Of a DNA stretch of 64,000 nt, positions 39,738-48,003 are shown one piece after another; position 1 is the stretch's first letter, and each line of letters opens with the position of its first letter. The notes beneath the pieces are model-generated. The model searched no databases. It had not been told where the DNA came from and saw nothing but the letters and a program-made list of their open reading frames with translations. This stretch comes from Gammaproteobacteria bacterium. GTDB lineage: Bacteria > Pseudomonadota > Gammaproteobacteria > Eutrophobiales > Eutrophobiaceae. The stretch covers positions 62,001-126,000 of the forward strand of contig JAJFKL010000018.1 of assembly GCA_021773235.1 (NCBI GenBank). The letters are read 5' to 3'. A program made the translations under genes and the position numbers.

Positions 39738-40541
39738 ATGATATCTTGTTTTAGCAAACACAACGGAGCTGAGGACTATTCATTGCGTCATTGCACAATA
39801 CAATATAAGTCTGCGACTCTGTTCTTCTTCCTCTTGGTCTACTACTCCAATAGCTTCGCTGTAAGCTTTCCAGACAAACCACCTGAAACTGATTTTTTTG
39901 TCGACAAGGCTACATTGATCTCAACCGAGAACCGAGCGGAAATCAATTCGATTGCATCGGAGTTATTGTCTGAAGAAGATATCCCGATATTTATTGTTAC
40001 CATAGACTCGCTGGCAAGCTACGAAGCGAGCAGTCAAACAATTGAAACCTACGCGACAGCATTATTCAACGAATGGGGTATTGGTTCTCCAGAGCGGAAT
40101 TACGGTATCCTATTATTAGTGTCCAGAGGTGATCGCAGAGCACGTATCGAACTTGGTGCTGACTGGGGTTATTCGCATGATCGTGCCGCGCAAGACGTCA
40201 TGGACAACCTGATCATCAAGCAATTCAAAAGAGATGAATATTCATTAGGCATACTGGATGGCGTTCGTGGTCTGGATGCAATGGCACGTGGTTTAGCGCT
40301 ACCTAAAGCAACAGCACCATGGTGGTTTATTCCAGCATTCATCCTTGGAGCAATCTTGCTCGTAATGCTGATTATTAATTTATTTAAAACCGGTCGTAGT
40401 GGCTGGGCATGGGCATTAATCGCCGCACTCGGCGCATTATTAATTTTCATGCTATATAGTGCTGCATCAAGTGGTGGTGGCTCAGGCGGCGGCTTCGGCG
40501 GTGGTTCTTCTGGTGGTGGAGGTGCATCAGGGTCATGGTAG
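39738..40541 (+). CDS. TPM-domain membrane protein (YgcG-like)
   Basis: A 267-residue protein: signal peptide, periplasmic TPM domain (about 55-190, with FFVDKATLISTENRAEI and GILLLVSRGDRRARIELGADWG), two membrane helices (about 195-215 and 220-240) and a Gly/Ser tail (GGGSGGGFGGGSSGGGGASGSW). The TPM family includes thylakoid proteins for photosystem II repair; bacterial forms have unknown roles in envelope stress. These genes usually follow lemA, which is absent here. It overlaps the next TPM gene by 7 nt. Confidence 0.9.
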   Translation: MISCFSKHNGAEDYSLRHCTIQYKSATLFFFLLVYYSNSFAVSFPDKPPETDFFVDKATLISTENRAEINSIASELLSEEDIPIFIVTIDSLASYEASSQTIETYATALFNEWGIGSPERNYGILLLVSRGDRRARIELGADWGYSHDRAAQDVMDNLIIKQFKRDEYSLGILDGVRGLDAMARGLALPKATAPWWFIPAFILGAILLVMLIINLFKTGRSGWAWALIAALGALLIFMLYSAASSGGGSGGGFGGGSSGGGGASGSW

Positions 40542-41212
40542 GTCTGCTTAAAGCAAGTAATCTTTTCACTGATGCTGATCGTGATGCGATCAAGCAAGCA
40601 ATAGTGCAAGCCGAACAAAACACATCAGGAGAGATCATCCCGGTTATCGCCAGCGCATCTGGTCGTTATGATCGTGCCGAAGATATCTTTGGTTTATTTT
40701 TTTCATTACTCTGTGTTGCCATTGGCTGGTTTCTGTTTCATGACAACGCCCCAATTGATGGATGGAGTAGTTTTAATTTTGACCTGTCAGCGATTCTGTT
40801 AACGATGTTTTTAAGTTTTATTATTGGCGTGCTTCTGACACACCTTTGCCCAGCGCTACGTTCACCTTTCATAACAAATAAAGAGATGGAAGAAGAAGTC
40901 GACCGTGCGGCAGCAGCGGCTTTTCAACACAATCGATTACGTAATACTGAGGATAGCACGGGTATCTTGCTTTATATCTCCCTGTACGAGCATCAAGTCA
41001 AGGTGATTGGTGATGACGGTATCAGTGCAAGACTAACACATCCCGATTGGCAACATATTTGCGACGCAATCATTAAAGACTTTAAAGAAAAAAATTATAC
41101 AAATGGTATTGTTGAAGGCATTAATCTTTCAGGCAAATTACTTGCAGAACATTTTCCGATTAAAGCGGGAGATACTGATGAACTCGCAAACGAATTAATT
41201 ATCATTGATTAA
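40535..41212 (+). CDS. TPM-domain membrane protein
   Basis: A 225-residue second TPM protein, as commonly found downstream of the first. NLFTDADRDAIKQAIVQAEQNTSGEIIPVIA starts the TPM domain, two helices follow (about 52-68 and 80-105), and TEDSTGILLYISLYEHQVKVIGDDGIS returns to the fold. It begins inside the stop region of its partner (ATGGTAG overlap), so translation is probably coupled. Role unknown. Confidence 0.88.
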   Translation: MVGLLKASNLFTDADRDAIKQAIVQAEQNTSGEIIPVIASASGRYDRAEDIFGLFFSLLCVAIGWFLFHDNAPIDGWSSFNFDLSAILLTMFLSFIIGVLLTHLCPALRSPFITNKEMEEEVDRAAAAAFQHNRLRNTEDSTGILLYISLYEHQVKVIGDDGISARLTHPDWQHICDAIIKDFKEKNYTNGIVEGINLSGKLLAEHFPIKAGDTDELANELIIID

Positions 41213-41297
41213 AACCAGAACTGGTTCATATACAACATCTTCCTCCTTATGATTACCAGTTATTATTTAAAAATAACCGGATCACTTTTCCTATATC

Positions 41298-41942
41298 TTA
41301 CTTATTACATTCGTGCTCTTCACCACCTAGCTGACAGAGTTCAATCGGCATGAATTCCGCTATAAAATCATCAGCATTATCTGGATTAATGGGCGCATTG
41401 TCCTTATCAAACGAATCGCCTCTAATTGACTTATGGATGAGGTAATAATCTTGTTTGCCCTGTATGGCGATATAATAACCAAGCTCACTTTTACCTTTTT
41501 TTGATGAACTATTTTTAGTATCAGAAGAATTTGAACATCCCATGATGGCTGCAAATGCCTTATGTTTTGAAACCGTCAAATGGCCCAATTGCTCATAGAC
41601 AGAATATTGTCCACATGACTCTTTTAAACGCAGTGCTAATCCATCTAATAGATCTATTGGTTTTGTCTTATCCGCTCCTTTTTCAAAACCCTGGATTGCA
41701 AACAAGTTTTGCCAGTTATCGAGCACTTCGCCTTTTGGAATAAATTCGACAAGAAAAGCACCAGCTTGTTCATGTCGATATGCCGACTGCCAATTTGTTG
41801 GGAAACTAAAAGAAACCTTTTGACCAAAAACGGGGATAACCGCAGTAATCGATTCAACGTCTTCAGGAATAGCATCGACAAGTTCAATTTCTGCAGCTGA
41901 TACACTCAGGGTGAACAACATTAATAGACTAACAACTCTCAT
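41298..41942 (-). CDS. Hypothetical secreted protein
   Basis: Not recognised. A 214-residue protein with a short signal peptide (cleavage near SVSAAE). VSFSFPTNWQSAYRHEQAGAFLVEFIPKGE resembles the opening of small periplasmic stress-type proteins of mixed alpha/beta fold. It holds four Cys residues, including one in IMGCSNSSD and two near ELCQLGGEEHECNK at the C-terminus, which could form disulfides. It stands alone, convergent with the TPM genes. Confidence 0.6.
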   Translation of the reverse strand: MRVVSLLMLFTLSVSAAEIELVDAIPEDVESITAVIPVFGQKVSFSFPTNWQSAYRHEQAGAFLVEFIPKGEVLDNWQNLFAIQGFEKGADKTKPIDLLDGLALRLKESCGQYSVYEQLGHLTVSKHKAFAAIMGCSNSSDTKNSSSKKGKSELGYYIAIQGKQDYYLIHKSIRGDSFDKDNAPINPDNADDFIAEFMPIELCQLGGEEHECNK

Positions 41943-42133
41943 GACATTCTTGTTCCTATATTAATATTCAAATTTATTGATTATAACTTGTTCGTTATTA
42001 ATTTCTTACAGTAAGTGATAGTAATACTTTGAATAAATCACAGTAGCACCATCACTTGAGTCTTTACTTCTTGCTGATCTTATGAAAAAGTTGTACTTGA
42101 ATTAAATTACTTAAAAGACTGTGGTCAAAATAT

Positions 42134-42520
42134 ATGTATATTCAGAATAGTAAAATATTTACCATTGCTTGTTTTATACTGTTGATTACTGCTTGTAGCA
42201 ATGAGCCATCGATTATATCTGTCACATCTGACAAGGTCATTATTGGCGGTCCTCCAGAAAAATTCACTGCCGCTTATGAATTGGCAAAGAAAGAATGTTT
42301 GAAAAACACGAAAACTGCTGAATACATCCCCGATACCACTGTTAACTTAAAAGAAGTTGCTTTTAATTGCGTGGGTCCAGAGGCGGAAGAGGAAGCTGCC
42401 GCGACAGAAGAAACAATAACAGAAGACGAAGCAGATACAGATGAAACTGAAGAATTACCAGCAGAAACTGAGGAAGCACTAACAGAAACAGAGGCAAGCT
42501 CTACTCAGGAAGTTCAATAG
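42134..42520 (+). CDS. Small lipoprotein with acidic tail
   Basis: A 128-residue protein with lipobox LITAC (Cys21). The mature part has a compact domain of about 60 residues (IIGGPPEKFTAAYELAKKECLKNTKTAEYIPD) with two Cys, then a Glu/Thr/Ala-rich low-complexity tail rich in TEE repeats. The compact part resembles small envelope lipoproteins of unknown function. Its transcript may continue to the SnoaL-like gene 52 bp downstream, which has a good ribosome-binding site. Confidence 0.7.
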   Translation: MYIQNSKIFTIACFILLITACSNEPSIISVTSDKVIIGGPPEKFTAAYELAKKECLKNTKTAEYIPDTTVNLKEVAFNCVGPEAEEEAAATEETITEDEADTDETEELPAETEEALTETEASSTQEVQ

Positions 42521-42572
42521 CGACTCTTTAATACTTTATTTTTTCTAACTCTTTAACCTTGAAGGAACACCT

Positions 42573-43097
42573 ATGAGTCATATTTACAGTAACTCACAGA
42601 CAAAACTTGTTAGCTGGCTTAACCGGATCTGTTTTATCACATTAACGTTAACTTTTTTTATCATTATCCCAACAACTGTTTCTGCTGATGACCATGTAGC
42701 AAGTATGAAAGATTATCTGGCCGCATGGAACGAGCACGATGCTGCCAAAGCTGCAAATTTCCTTGCTGAAGATGTCGTGTATTTCGATGCTTCAGTCGGC
42801 AAGCCAGTCAATGGCCGAGTCGAAGCAAAGAAGAATGTCATTGAAGCATTTATCAATGCCGTTCCTGACCTGAAATGGGAGCCTCTCGGCGAACCTGTAG
42901 TGAGTAACAATAACGTCGCATTTGAATGGAAATTTTCTGGTACCAATACAGGTGACTGGTCAGATGGCACTAAAGCAAGCAACAAAACGTTCAGTATTAA
43001 TGGAATGTCTATATTTCGCTTTAATGGCAGCAAAATAATATACCAGGGTGATTACTATGATGCCCTGAGTTTCTATACACAACTTGGGTTAATGTGA
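42573..43097 (+). CDS. Exported SnoaL-like/NTF2-fold protein
   Basis: A 174-residue protein. The N-terminal hydrophobic segment (about 20-38, ending TVSADDH) is a signal peptide, followed by a SnoaL-like domain: MKDYLAAWNEHDAAKAANFLAEDVVYFD, GRVEAKKNVIEAFINAVPDLKW and FSINGMSIFRFNGSKIIYQGDYYD. SnoaL-type cyclases and ketosteroid isomerase relatives share this fold; the exported form has no known substrate. A similar cytoplasmic protein is encoded at 47.6 kb. Confidence 0.82.
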   Translation: MSHIYSNSQTKLVSWLNRICFITLTLTFFIIIPTTVSADDHVASMKDYLAAWNEHDAAKAANFLAEDVVYFDASVGKPVNGRVEAKKNVIEAFINAVPDLKWEPLGEPVVSNNNVAFEWKFSGTNTGDWSDGTKASNKTFSINGMSIFRFNGSKIIYQGDYYDALSFYTQLGLM

Positions 43098-43248
43098 GCA
43101 TCGGCTCCCATTGTTAGAACTCGAAAGCTAAGTTCTAAAGAATTCCGGGGATTTTAATAGCATATTGAGAAACTAATCACACTTTATATTGTAAAGGCCC
43201 TTCTGAACTTCACCTTTTTTTGAATTCCATGGCTATACTTATAGGTCT

Positions 43249-44100
43249 ATGCTACAAAAAATATTTACTAAACAAGTCGAATTGAATATTGATGATAAAG
43301 TCATCACGTTCAAGACTATTGATGATTTCGAATTTGCCCTTGGTGCTCGTACTACTATTCCCTTGGAAAAAGTTACCGATGCCATCAAATCGACGCCCGG
43401 TGAATTAGATCTGGAATTAAATGCAATTATTATTGCTATTGAGCAGATTTCAGAATTAATAAATCAAACATCAGAATCTGGCGAGGTCACCAAAAGTCTT
43501 AAAGCAATCAATCCAGTTATCTTTTCTAATGATAACGGCTGGCGCGATATCTTTTTTGCGCTCAAAAAAGACCGTTCAACTGAATCGAGTAAATATAAAC
43601 AAATAGCACTACTAGCTTATTTAAAATACCTGTCAAACCGACAGGAAATGATCCAAACGATAAAATCACAATTAGAAAAAGATACTGTTCAGATAGAAAA
43701 TGAGGAAGCAGCTCAATTCAAAACAGGCGAACTGGATCTTGATGAAAAATTTGACTCTAAAGTTCTTGCTAAAGAATTGGGTCTATCGAACATGCCAATA
43801 GGAGAGCCAGTTACCTTTGAAGTTAAAGAAGGAGATGAAATAGCGCTTCTTTTAGCCAGTTACCAATGTAAGTTAGTCATCAAGGATGGTATTAAATTTA
43901 TTGATAGCAATAATGAAGAATACCCAATGTCTATAGGTGAGAATAGAGTTGGCCGAGGCAGCGAATGTAAAGTTCGCTTTATGGACACGATGCAACGAAT
44001 TTCAAGACTGCATATGATGATTAATATTCATGATGACAATAAACTGGAACTAACCGACCTATCCACTTACGGAACGCACTACCTCCAGCGGGTTTCCTGA
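43249..44100 (+). CDS. FHA-domain protein
   Basis: A 283-residue soluble protein with a C-terminal forkhead-associated domain (about 210-283): ENRVGRGSECKVRFMD, then SRLHMMINI and LTDLSTYGTHYL, matching GR...SRxH...DLSxxGT. FHA domains bind phosphothreonine. The N-terminal 190 residues are helical, charged and not recognised. It converges on the hcp gene with 14 bp between stops. FHA proteins occur in type VI secretion regulation, but this domain order differs from Fha1/TagH and no T6SS core gene is here. Confidence 0.8.
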   Translation: MLQKIFTKQVELNIDDKVITFKTIDDFEFALGARTTIPLEKVTDAIKSTPGELDLELNAIIIAIEQISELINQTSESGEVTKSLKAINPVIFSNDNGWRDIFFALKKDRSTESSKYKQIALLAYLKYLSNRQEMIQTIKSQLEKDTVQIENEEAAQFKTGELDLDEKFDSKVLAKELGLSNMPIGEPVTFEVKEGDEIALLLASYQCKLVIKDGIKFIDSNNEEYPMSIGENRVGRGSECKVRFMDTMQRISRLHMMINIHDDNKLELTDLSTYGTHYLQRVS

Positions 44101-44114
44101 ATCAACTTAGTCCT

Positions 44115-44621
44115 TTAGTCTTTGCTCCATTCATTATTTTCGAGAACATCCCAGCAAAAATCATAATCGGCAAATGGAGTTTCTCCACTCTCATTTCTGG
44201 GGCCAGCTTTACTATATTCAAAATCAATTTTATCAAAAAGCAAGGTGATATGTTCTTTAAAAAATTCATCGTCGATACCGCCACCTGAAACGATTGATTT
44301 AATCACGACAGATTCTAATTTTACGTGCAATAGTTTTTTAACAGGTTCTCTTTTACCTCTAATTGGGGTCATGCTTAATTCAACATTCGGGATTTTTTCA
44401 CCTTGTGCAAACAACAATCTAATTCCCGGGCTGTCAATTCCAATAGGCTTAATAACAGACAGCTCGTTTAACGATGTTTTGGTGCCATCCGTCACTTCTA
44501 TAGATTTTCTATTACTTGTCATACCCCAATTCCATGAATGAATTTCTGACCAGCCTTTATGTTCAGAACTTATTGATGTGCCGGTAACACCATCTATCTT
44601 CATGCTCATTTGAAGGTCCAT
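44115..44621 (-). CDS. hcp: Hcp-family type VI secretion tube protein
   Basis: A 168-residue protein of the Hcp family: MSMKIDGVTGTSISSEHKGW, EIHSWNWGM, IDSPGIRLLFAQGEKIPNVELSMTPIRG and ITLLFDKIDFEYS follow the Hcp beta-barrel pattern. Hcp hexamers stack into the secreted tube of type VI secretion. I choose the ATG at 44621 because GGAG lies six nt before it, whereas the track start at 44633 has none. No tssB, tssC, vgrG or clpV is nearby, so it is an orphan, with only a convergent FHA gene beside it. Confidence 0.85.
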   Translation of the reverse strand: MDLQMSMKIDGVTGTSISSEHKGWSEIHSWNWGMTSNRKSIEVTDGTKTSLNELSVIKPIGIDSPGIRLLFAQGEKIPNVELSMTPIRGKREPVKKLLHVKLESVVIKSIVSGGGIDDEFFKEHITLLFDKIDFEYSKAGPRNESGETPFADYDFCWDVLENNEWSKD

Positions 44622-44852
44622 ATTTTTCTCCATTGATTAAATAGTTAATTAAAAATGATCTCTGGAGAAGTCATACAAGCAGCATAGTGAATTCAACGTG
44701 AATCGTTAATGTACATCAAATACTAATTACATCTGATAAGAATCAAGGACGATGCTTAAACTTTTTTTGTTTATTGAAGAGCGAAATATCTATAAACAGA
44801 ATAAGGTTATCTCACAAAATAATATTCAACTATCGGTGGTCCACACCGAATA

Positions 44853-44978
44853 TTATTTATCTGAAGCGATAAAGGATGAGCTAGTATCTTTCTTGGCTTT
44901 TTTTGCTGCACGTTTTTCTTTCAACGAGAGTGCGGGTTTCTTTACGGCTTCTTTTCTGCTATTCCGTTCTTTAGACAT
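44853..44978 (-). CDS. Small lysine-rich basic protein (41 aa)
   Basis: Below the ORF-track size limit. Reading the minus strand from ATG 44978 gives MSKERNSRKEAVKKPA...LKEKRAAKKAKKDTSS, ending at TAA 44853. GGAG lies seven nt before the ATG. I recall conserved gammaproteobacterial micro-proteins starting MSKERN(S/N)xKE and ending in RAAKKAKK. The strongly basic helix suggests binding to RNA or DNA. This replaces the plus-strand track ORF 44752-45063, which has no support. An imperfect inverted repeat just beyond the stop may act as terminator. Confidence 0.75.
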   Translation of the reverse strand: MSKERNSRKEAVKKPALSLKEKRAAKKAKKDTSSSFIASDK

Positions 44979-45063
44979 GGTTGTTCTCCAAATGGGGGAA
45001 GCATGCATATATAACTGCATAACTGTCCTATCACTCTACTCCAAAGCTATAAAAATGTATTGA

Positions 45064-45526
45064 TTAATAGCAGAACCGAATTGGTTAAAATTGAATTATT
45101 ATGTGTAGACATCGGCCTCTTTTCTCTGCCGGTTCACTAAAAGGCTGTTTAGAACCGCAGGAATTCTAGTTCGCAGATAATTCAGCTTATTTCTAATCTA
45201 TCAAACTAATTAATCAATTTGTTTAATGAAACACCCTATTAATTAGAGTGTTATAACTTAAACCATGAGTTTGAACACACGACAATAGTTTTCCTATCGG
45301 GCAGTTATCGACCTGAATTGAAGGAATAATCAATTACTTTTAAGCAATCACTAAATACTGACAGCTAAAGTCCGGCATTTATGTCATAATAGTCGGCTCG
45401 ACCCAAAGCAGCAGCTTTAAAAAACCGACATTTTAGTCGGTCATTCTGTTTCAGTGTTTGTTAAGTTCTCGTTCCTTATAGACATTCCTTTCCGTCGTCA
45501 ATTTTCTCATCATCACAGGCTCCACT
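45064..45526. other. 463-bp intergenic region upstream of the CDP-alcohol transferase
   Basis: No ORF is supported. It holds an imperfect palindrome near 45229-45251 (AACACCCT...AGAGTGTT), a clear minus-strand terminator at 45419-45441 and a weak minus-strand promoter (TTGACG 45501-45496, TATAAG 45480-45475). These could define a very short RNA. Confidence 0.45.
45419..45441 (-). terminator. Rho-independent terminator on the minus strand without a matching gene
   Basis: On the minus strand ACCGAC-TAAAAT-GTCGGT is followed directly by T6. No minus-strand gene lies upstream of it, so it is either the end of an unannotated short RNA or a block against antisense transcription. Confidence 0.6.
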
Positions 45527-46180
45527 ATGTCGACAGACAATGCAGTAACGAAAGAGTTACAACCGACCATTCTTTCCTATGTAAATGATCTCCCTAACTT
45601 ATGCTCTCTTGCAGGCTTGGCCTGCACAATATCAGCGATTTACTTTAGCATTCTAGGTGTTTACTACGCAGCAATGATTGGCATGATCTGGGCTGTCGCT
45701 TTTGACTGGGCAGATGGTCTCATTGCAAGAAGAATGAAAGGACGTACAGGTAATGACCAAATTTTTGGTGGGCAACTTGATGTATTAATAGACATTGTGA
45801 GCTATGGCGTCGCTCCAGCTATTCTTCTACTGAGTTATGGTAAATTTGATCCTGTAATTCTACCAATCGCATTTATAATACTTGCTGCCAGTGCAATACG
45901 CTTGAGTTACTTCAGCACATTCGGTCTATCTGGTGGATCTAAATACACAGGACTAGCGCTCGATAACAACAATATAATTCTCGTTTTCATATTTATTTTT
46001 GAAAGCGTTTTTAGTGCGGGAATATTTTCTGTCATTCTTTATGTCAGCGGTCTAGGTCTCGCTGCCTTGAATGTTTCCCAAATCAAAACACCAAAACTTT
46101 CTGGAAACCCAATCAATGTTTATCTTCTTGCATTTTATACTCTTGGAATGACCTGCATCTATGGCTGGAAACTTTTATAA
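45527..46180 (+). CDS. CDP-alcohol phosphatidyltransferase
   Basis: A 217-residue membrane enzyme with about six helices. DWADGLIARRM...GGQLDVLID gives the CDP-alcohol phosphotransferase motif DGxxAR...G...D...D, but with about four extra residues before the Gly (12 rather than 8). The family makes phosphatidylserine, phosphatidylglycerol phosphate or other phosphodiester lipids. It looks closest to PssA-like short forms. The cytidylyltransferase gene 64 bp downstream suggests that the pair activates an alcohol as its CDP derivative and transfers it to lipid. Confidence 0.88.
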   Translation: MSTDNAVTKELQPTILSYVNDLPNLCSLAGLACTISAIYFSILGVYYAAMIGMIWAVAFDWADGLIARRMKGRTGNDQIFGGQLDVLIDIVSYGVAPAILLLSYGKFDPVILPIAFIILAASAIRLSYFSTFGLSGGSKYTGLALDNNNIILVFIFIFESVFSAGIFSVILYVSGLGLAALNVSQIKTPKLSGNPINVYLLAFYTLGMTCIYGWKLL

Positions 46181-46244
46181 CAAGTAACGAGATTGAAATA
46201 ACGTAATAACGAAAATCAATTTAACAAAGGAGTTAAATAGCATA

Positions 46245-46691
46245 ATGGTAGTATATACAGTCGGTACATTTGATATGTTACATGTAGGTCACCTTGCTTT
46301 ACTAGAACGTTGTAGATCATTAGGCGCCGTCGTAGCAGTAGGCGTTGCTTCTGATAGTGTGGTGAAATCCTATAAGTTCAATGTGCCGGTAATTCCTCTC
46401 GAACAGCGAATAGAAATGCTAAAGGCACTTCGCTGTGTTGATATTGTTCGTCCTTATCATGAACTTGAATATGTATCTGCATGCAAGGAATTGGATGTCG
46501 ATATTTTCGTTATTGGAGAAGATTGGGGCGACAAACCGCATAATTTAGATGTGGAGTTTTACTTAAAAACTGAAGGAAAAAAAATTGTACAAGTTGATTA
46601 TAACTCCCGGACTTCATCCACGAGAATAAAACAAAATGTTAAAGATCAACCGCATCGAAACACGCATAGAGAACAACTTTTTGTGCATTAG
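46245..46691 (+). CDS. Cytidylyltransferase (TagD/glycerol-3-phosphate cytidylyltransferase-like)
   Basis: A 148-residue cytoplasmic nucleotidyltransferase: VGTFDMLHVGHLALLERC with HxGH, and the C-terminal NSRTSSTRIKQ corresponding to the RTxGISTT signature of glycerol-3-phosphate and ethanolamine/choline-phosphate cytidylyltransferases. VIGEDWGDKPHN is also typical. It would make CDP-glycerol, CDP-ethanolamine or a similar donor from CTP. It has a good AAAGGAG ribosome-binding site and follows the transferase gene. Confidence 0.9.
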   Translation: MVVYTVGTFDMLHVGHLALLERCRSLGAVVAVGVASDSVVKSYKFNVPVIPLEQRIEMLKALRCVDIVRPYHELEYVSACKELDVDIFVIGEDWGDKPHNLDVEFYLKTEGKKIVQVDYNSRTSSTRIKQNVKDQPHRNTHREQLFVH

Positions 46692-46744
46692 TCGCAGTTC
46701 TCCTCACTGTATTGATTAAACGTTAGCTGACACCTTTAATTGCT

Positions 46745-47269
46745 CTACCTTTCATTCAAGTAGTTCATCAGCACCATATAGGTGAATCCCCATAACGGGG
46801 TATCTCCTAACCGTATGTAGGGAAACTCTCGGTTATCATATTCTGGGGCGATCACACCACTATCGTGATTATCCGGATCGATAAGATAAGACAACTCCAG
46901 CCAACATGCCGAAGCGATTTCAGTCTCGTCTGGATTCAGTTCTACTCGCTCAGGGATCTCCCATAGAAATGGCGCAACAATAACCGGGTGTTTTTGCAGG
47001 CGACCAGCCTTGGATATTGGCAACGCACGTTCGTAGTGATCGGCAGACAGATGACAGCCACATTCTTCCAGAACTTCACGTTGACAGGTTGCTAATAAAT
47101 CAGAATCTGATTCATCCACCTTACCTCCCGGAAAGGCCCACTGTCCCGACCATGGATCAGCGGCATGATTCGCTCTGCGTACTAGTAATATGGACGGCGA
47201 CTCACGCGTGACAACAAGTGCCACAGCTGCACTAGGGTGTTCAGTTTCATTATTCTCATTCACAGTCAT
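46745..47269 (-). CDS. NUDIX hydrolase (CoA pyrophosphatase-like)
   Basis: A 174-residue hydrolase. WAFPGGKVDESDSDLLATCQREVLEECGCHL contains the Nudix box (REVLEECG), here with an extended linker after PGGKVD as in NudL/CoA diphosphatases. LLVRRANHAADPWSGQWAF resembles the UPF0035 start (SGQWAFPGG). It cleaves a nucleoside diphosphate linked to another moiety; CoA is my best guess. It stands alone on the minus strand, followed by a 284-bp gap (47270-47553) where I see nothing. Confidence 0.82.
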   Translation of the reverse strand: MTVNENNETEHPSAAVALVVTRESPSILLVRRANHAADPWSGQWAFPGGKVDESDSDLLATCQREVLEECGCHLSADHYERALPISKAGRLQKHPVIVAPFLWEIPERVELNPDETEIASACWLELSYLIDPDNHDSGVIAPEYDNREFPYIRLGDTPLWGFTYMVLMNYLNER

Positions 47270-47553
47270 ACTTTATCTAATACTGACAGGAAAGAGTACT
47301 GCTTGTTATTGAAGCAGCAATGATAGTGAAATCATTTATTAGTATAAATATGAATTGTGGGTAACGATATTTTTTCCTAAGGTTAACTAGGCTCGGGATT
47401 AAATGAGTGCATAAGTCGATACCAACCGTAACTCATTGCTAGTGCAAGGTGTGAATTAACAATTTCATATGAATAACCTCAGTATGATTTTGCTAAATAT
47501 GACTGATTGTAACTGTATAAAAAGACTCTTACCTTTAATTACCTTAATTTTTC

Positions 47554-48003
47554 CTAATACATAGGATTACCATTTTTTGATTCGCATGGTACTTCCTGCA
47601 TCGAATCCCAATGCTCGACAATTTTCCCGGCTTCATCAAAACGAAAAAAATCCATCGTCACATACTGTTCATCGCCAGGCCAAGTTTGGTGGGTATGAAG
47701 CGCAACAAGATCACCTTCCGCAATCGCCCGTATGAATTCGATACTTTTACCGGGGTAATCTTTTGCCATCTCGTCAAAATAGTTGATAAAGGCCTGTTTC
47801 CCATCGGCAACCAATGGATTGTGCTGAATGTATTCAGCACCGACATAAAGGTCAACTGCTTTGGATGGGTCACCCAAATAGGACATTCGATAAAATTTAA
47901 TCGCGTTTTGTTTATTAGATTCCATATCGTATTCCATTCTTAATCTCTCCATAATAATGGGTGCAGGTTCAAATAAACCCGCTTTTATTGCCTCAAGATT
48001 CAT
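47554..48003 (-). CDS. SnoaL-like/NTF2-fold protein
   Basis: A 149-residue cytoplasmic protein: NAIKFYRMSYLGDPSKAVDLYVGAEYIQHNPLV, IRAIAEGDLVALHTHQTW and MDFFRFDEAGKIVEHWD match the predicted SnoaL-like aldol-condensation family. The ATG at 48003 overlaps the upstream stop as ATGA, which argues for translational coupling, although the family domain itself begins near the Met at residue 26. It is the last gene of a run that starts with a LOG-family protein. Confidence 0.85.
   Translation of the reverse strand: MNLEAIKAGLFEPAPIIMERLRMEYDMESNKQNAIKFYRMSYLGDPSKAVDLYVGAEYIQHNPLVADGKQAFINYFDEMAKDYPGKSIEFIRAIAEGDLVALHTHQTWPGDEQYVTMDFFRFDEAGKIVEHWDSMQEVPCESKNGNPMY

Noticed and set aside
40169-40618. 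Minus-strand Pro-rich 149-aa ORF
   Set aside because: Antisense of the Gly-rich TPM tail.
42370-42520. Glu/Thr-rich coding repeat as tandem-repeat element
   Set aside because: Low-complexity tail of a lipoprotein without a fixed period.
42713-43033. Minus-strand 106-aa ORF
   Set aside because: Antisense of the SnoaL-like coding region.
43114-43138. TTAGAACT...AGTTCTAA hairpin as terminator
   Set aside because: The stem is perfect, but no T run follows on either strand; left unassigned.
44706-44719. TTAATGTACATCAA upstream of hcp as FNR box
   Set aside because: One core position differs (TTAAT) and no good -10 lies at the right distance.
44752-45063. Plus-strand 103-aa track ORF
   Set aside because: No ribosome-binding site or family, and it overlaps a better-supported 41-aa minus-strand gene.
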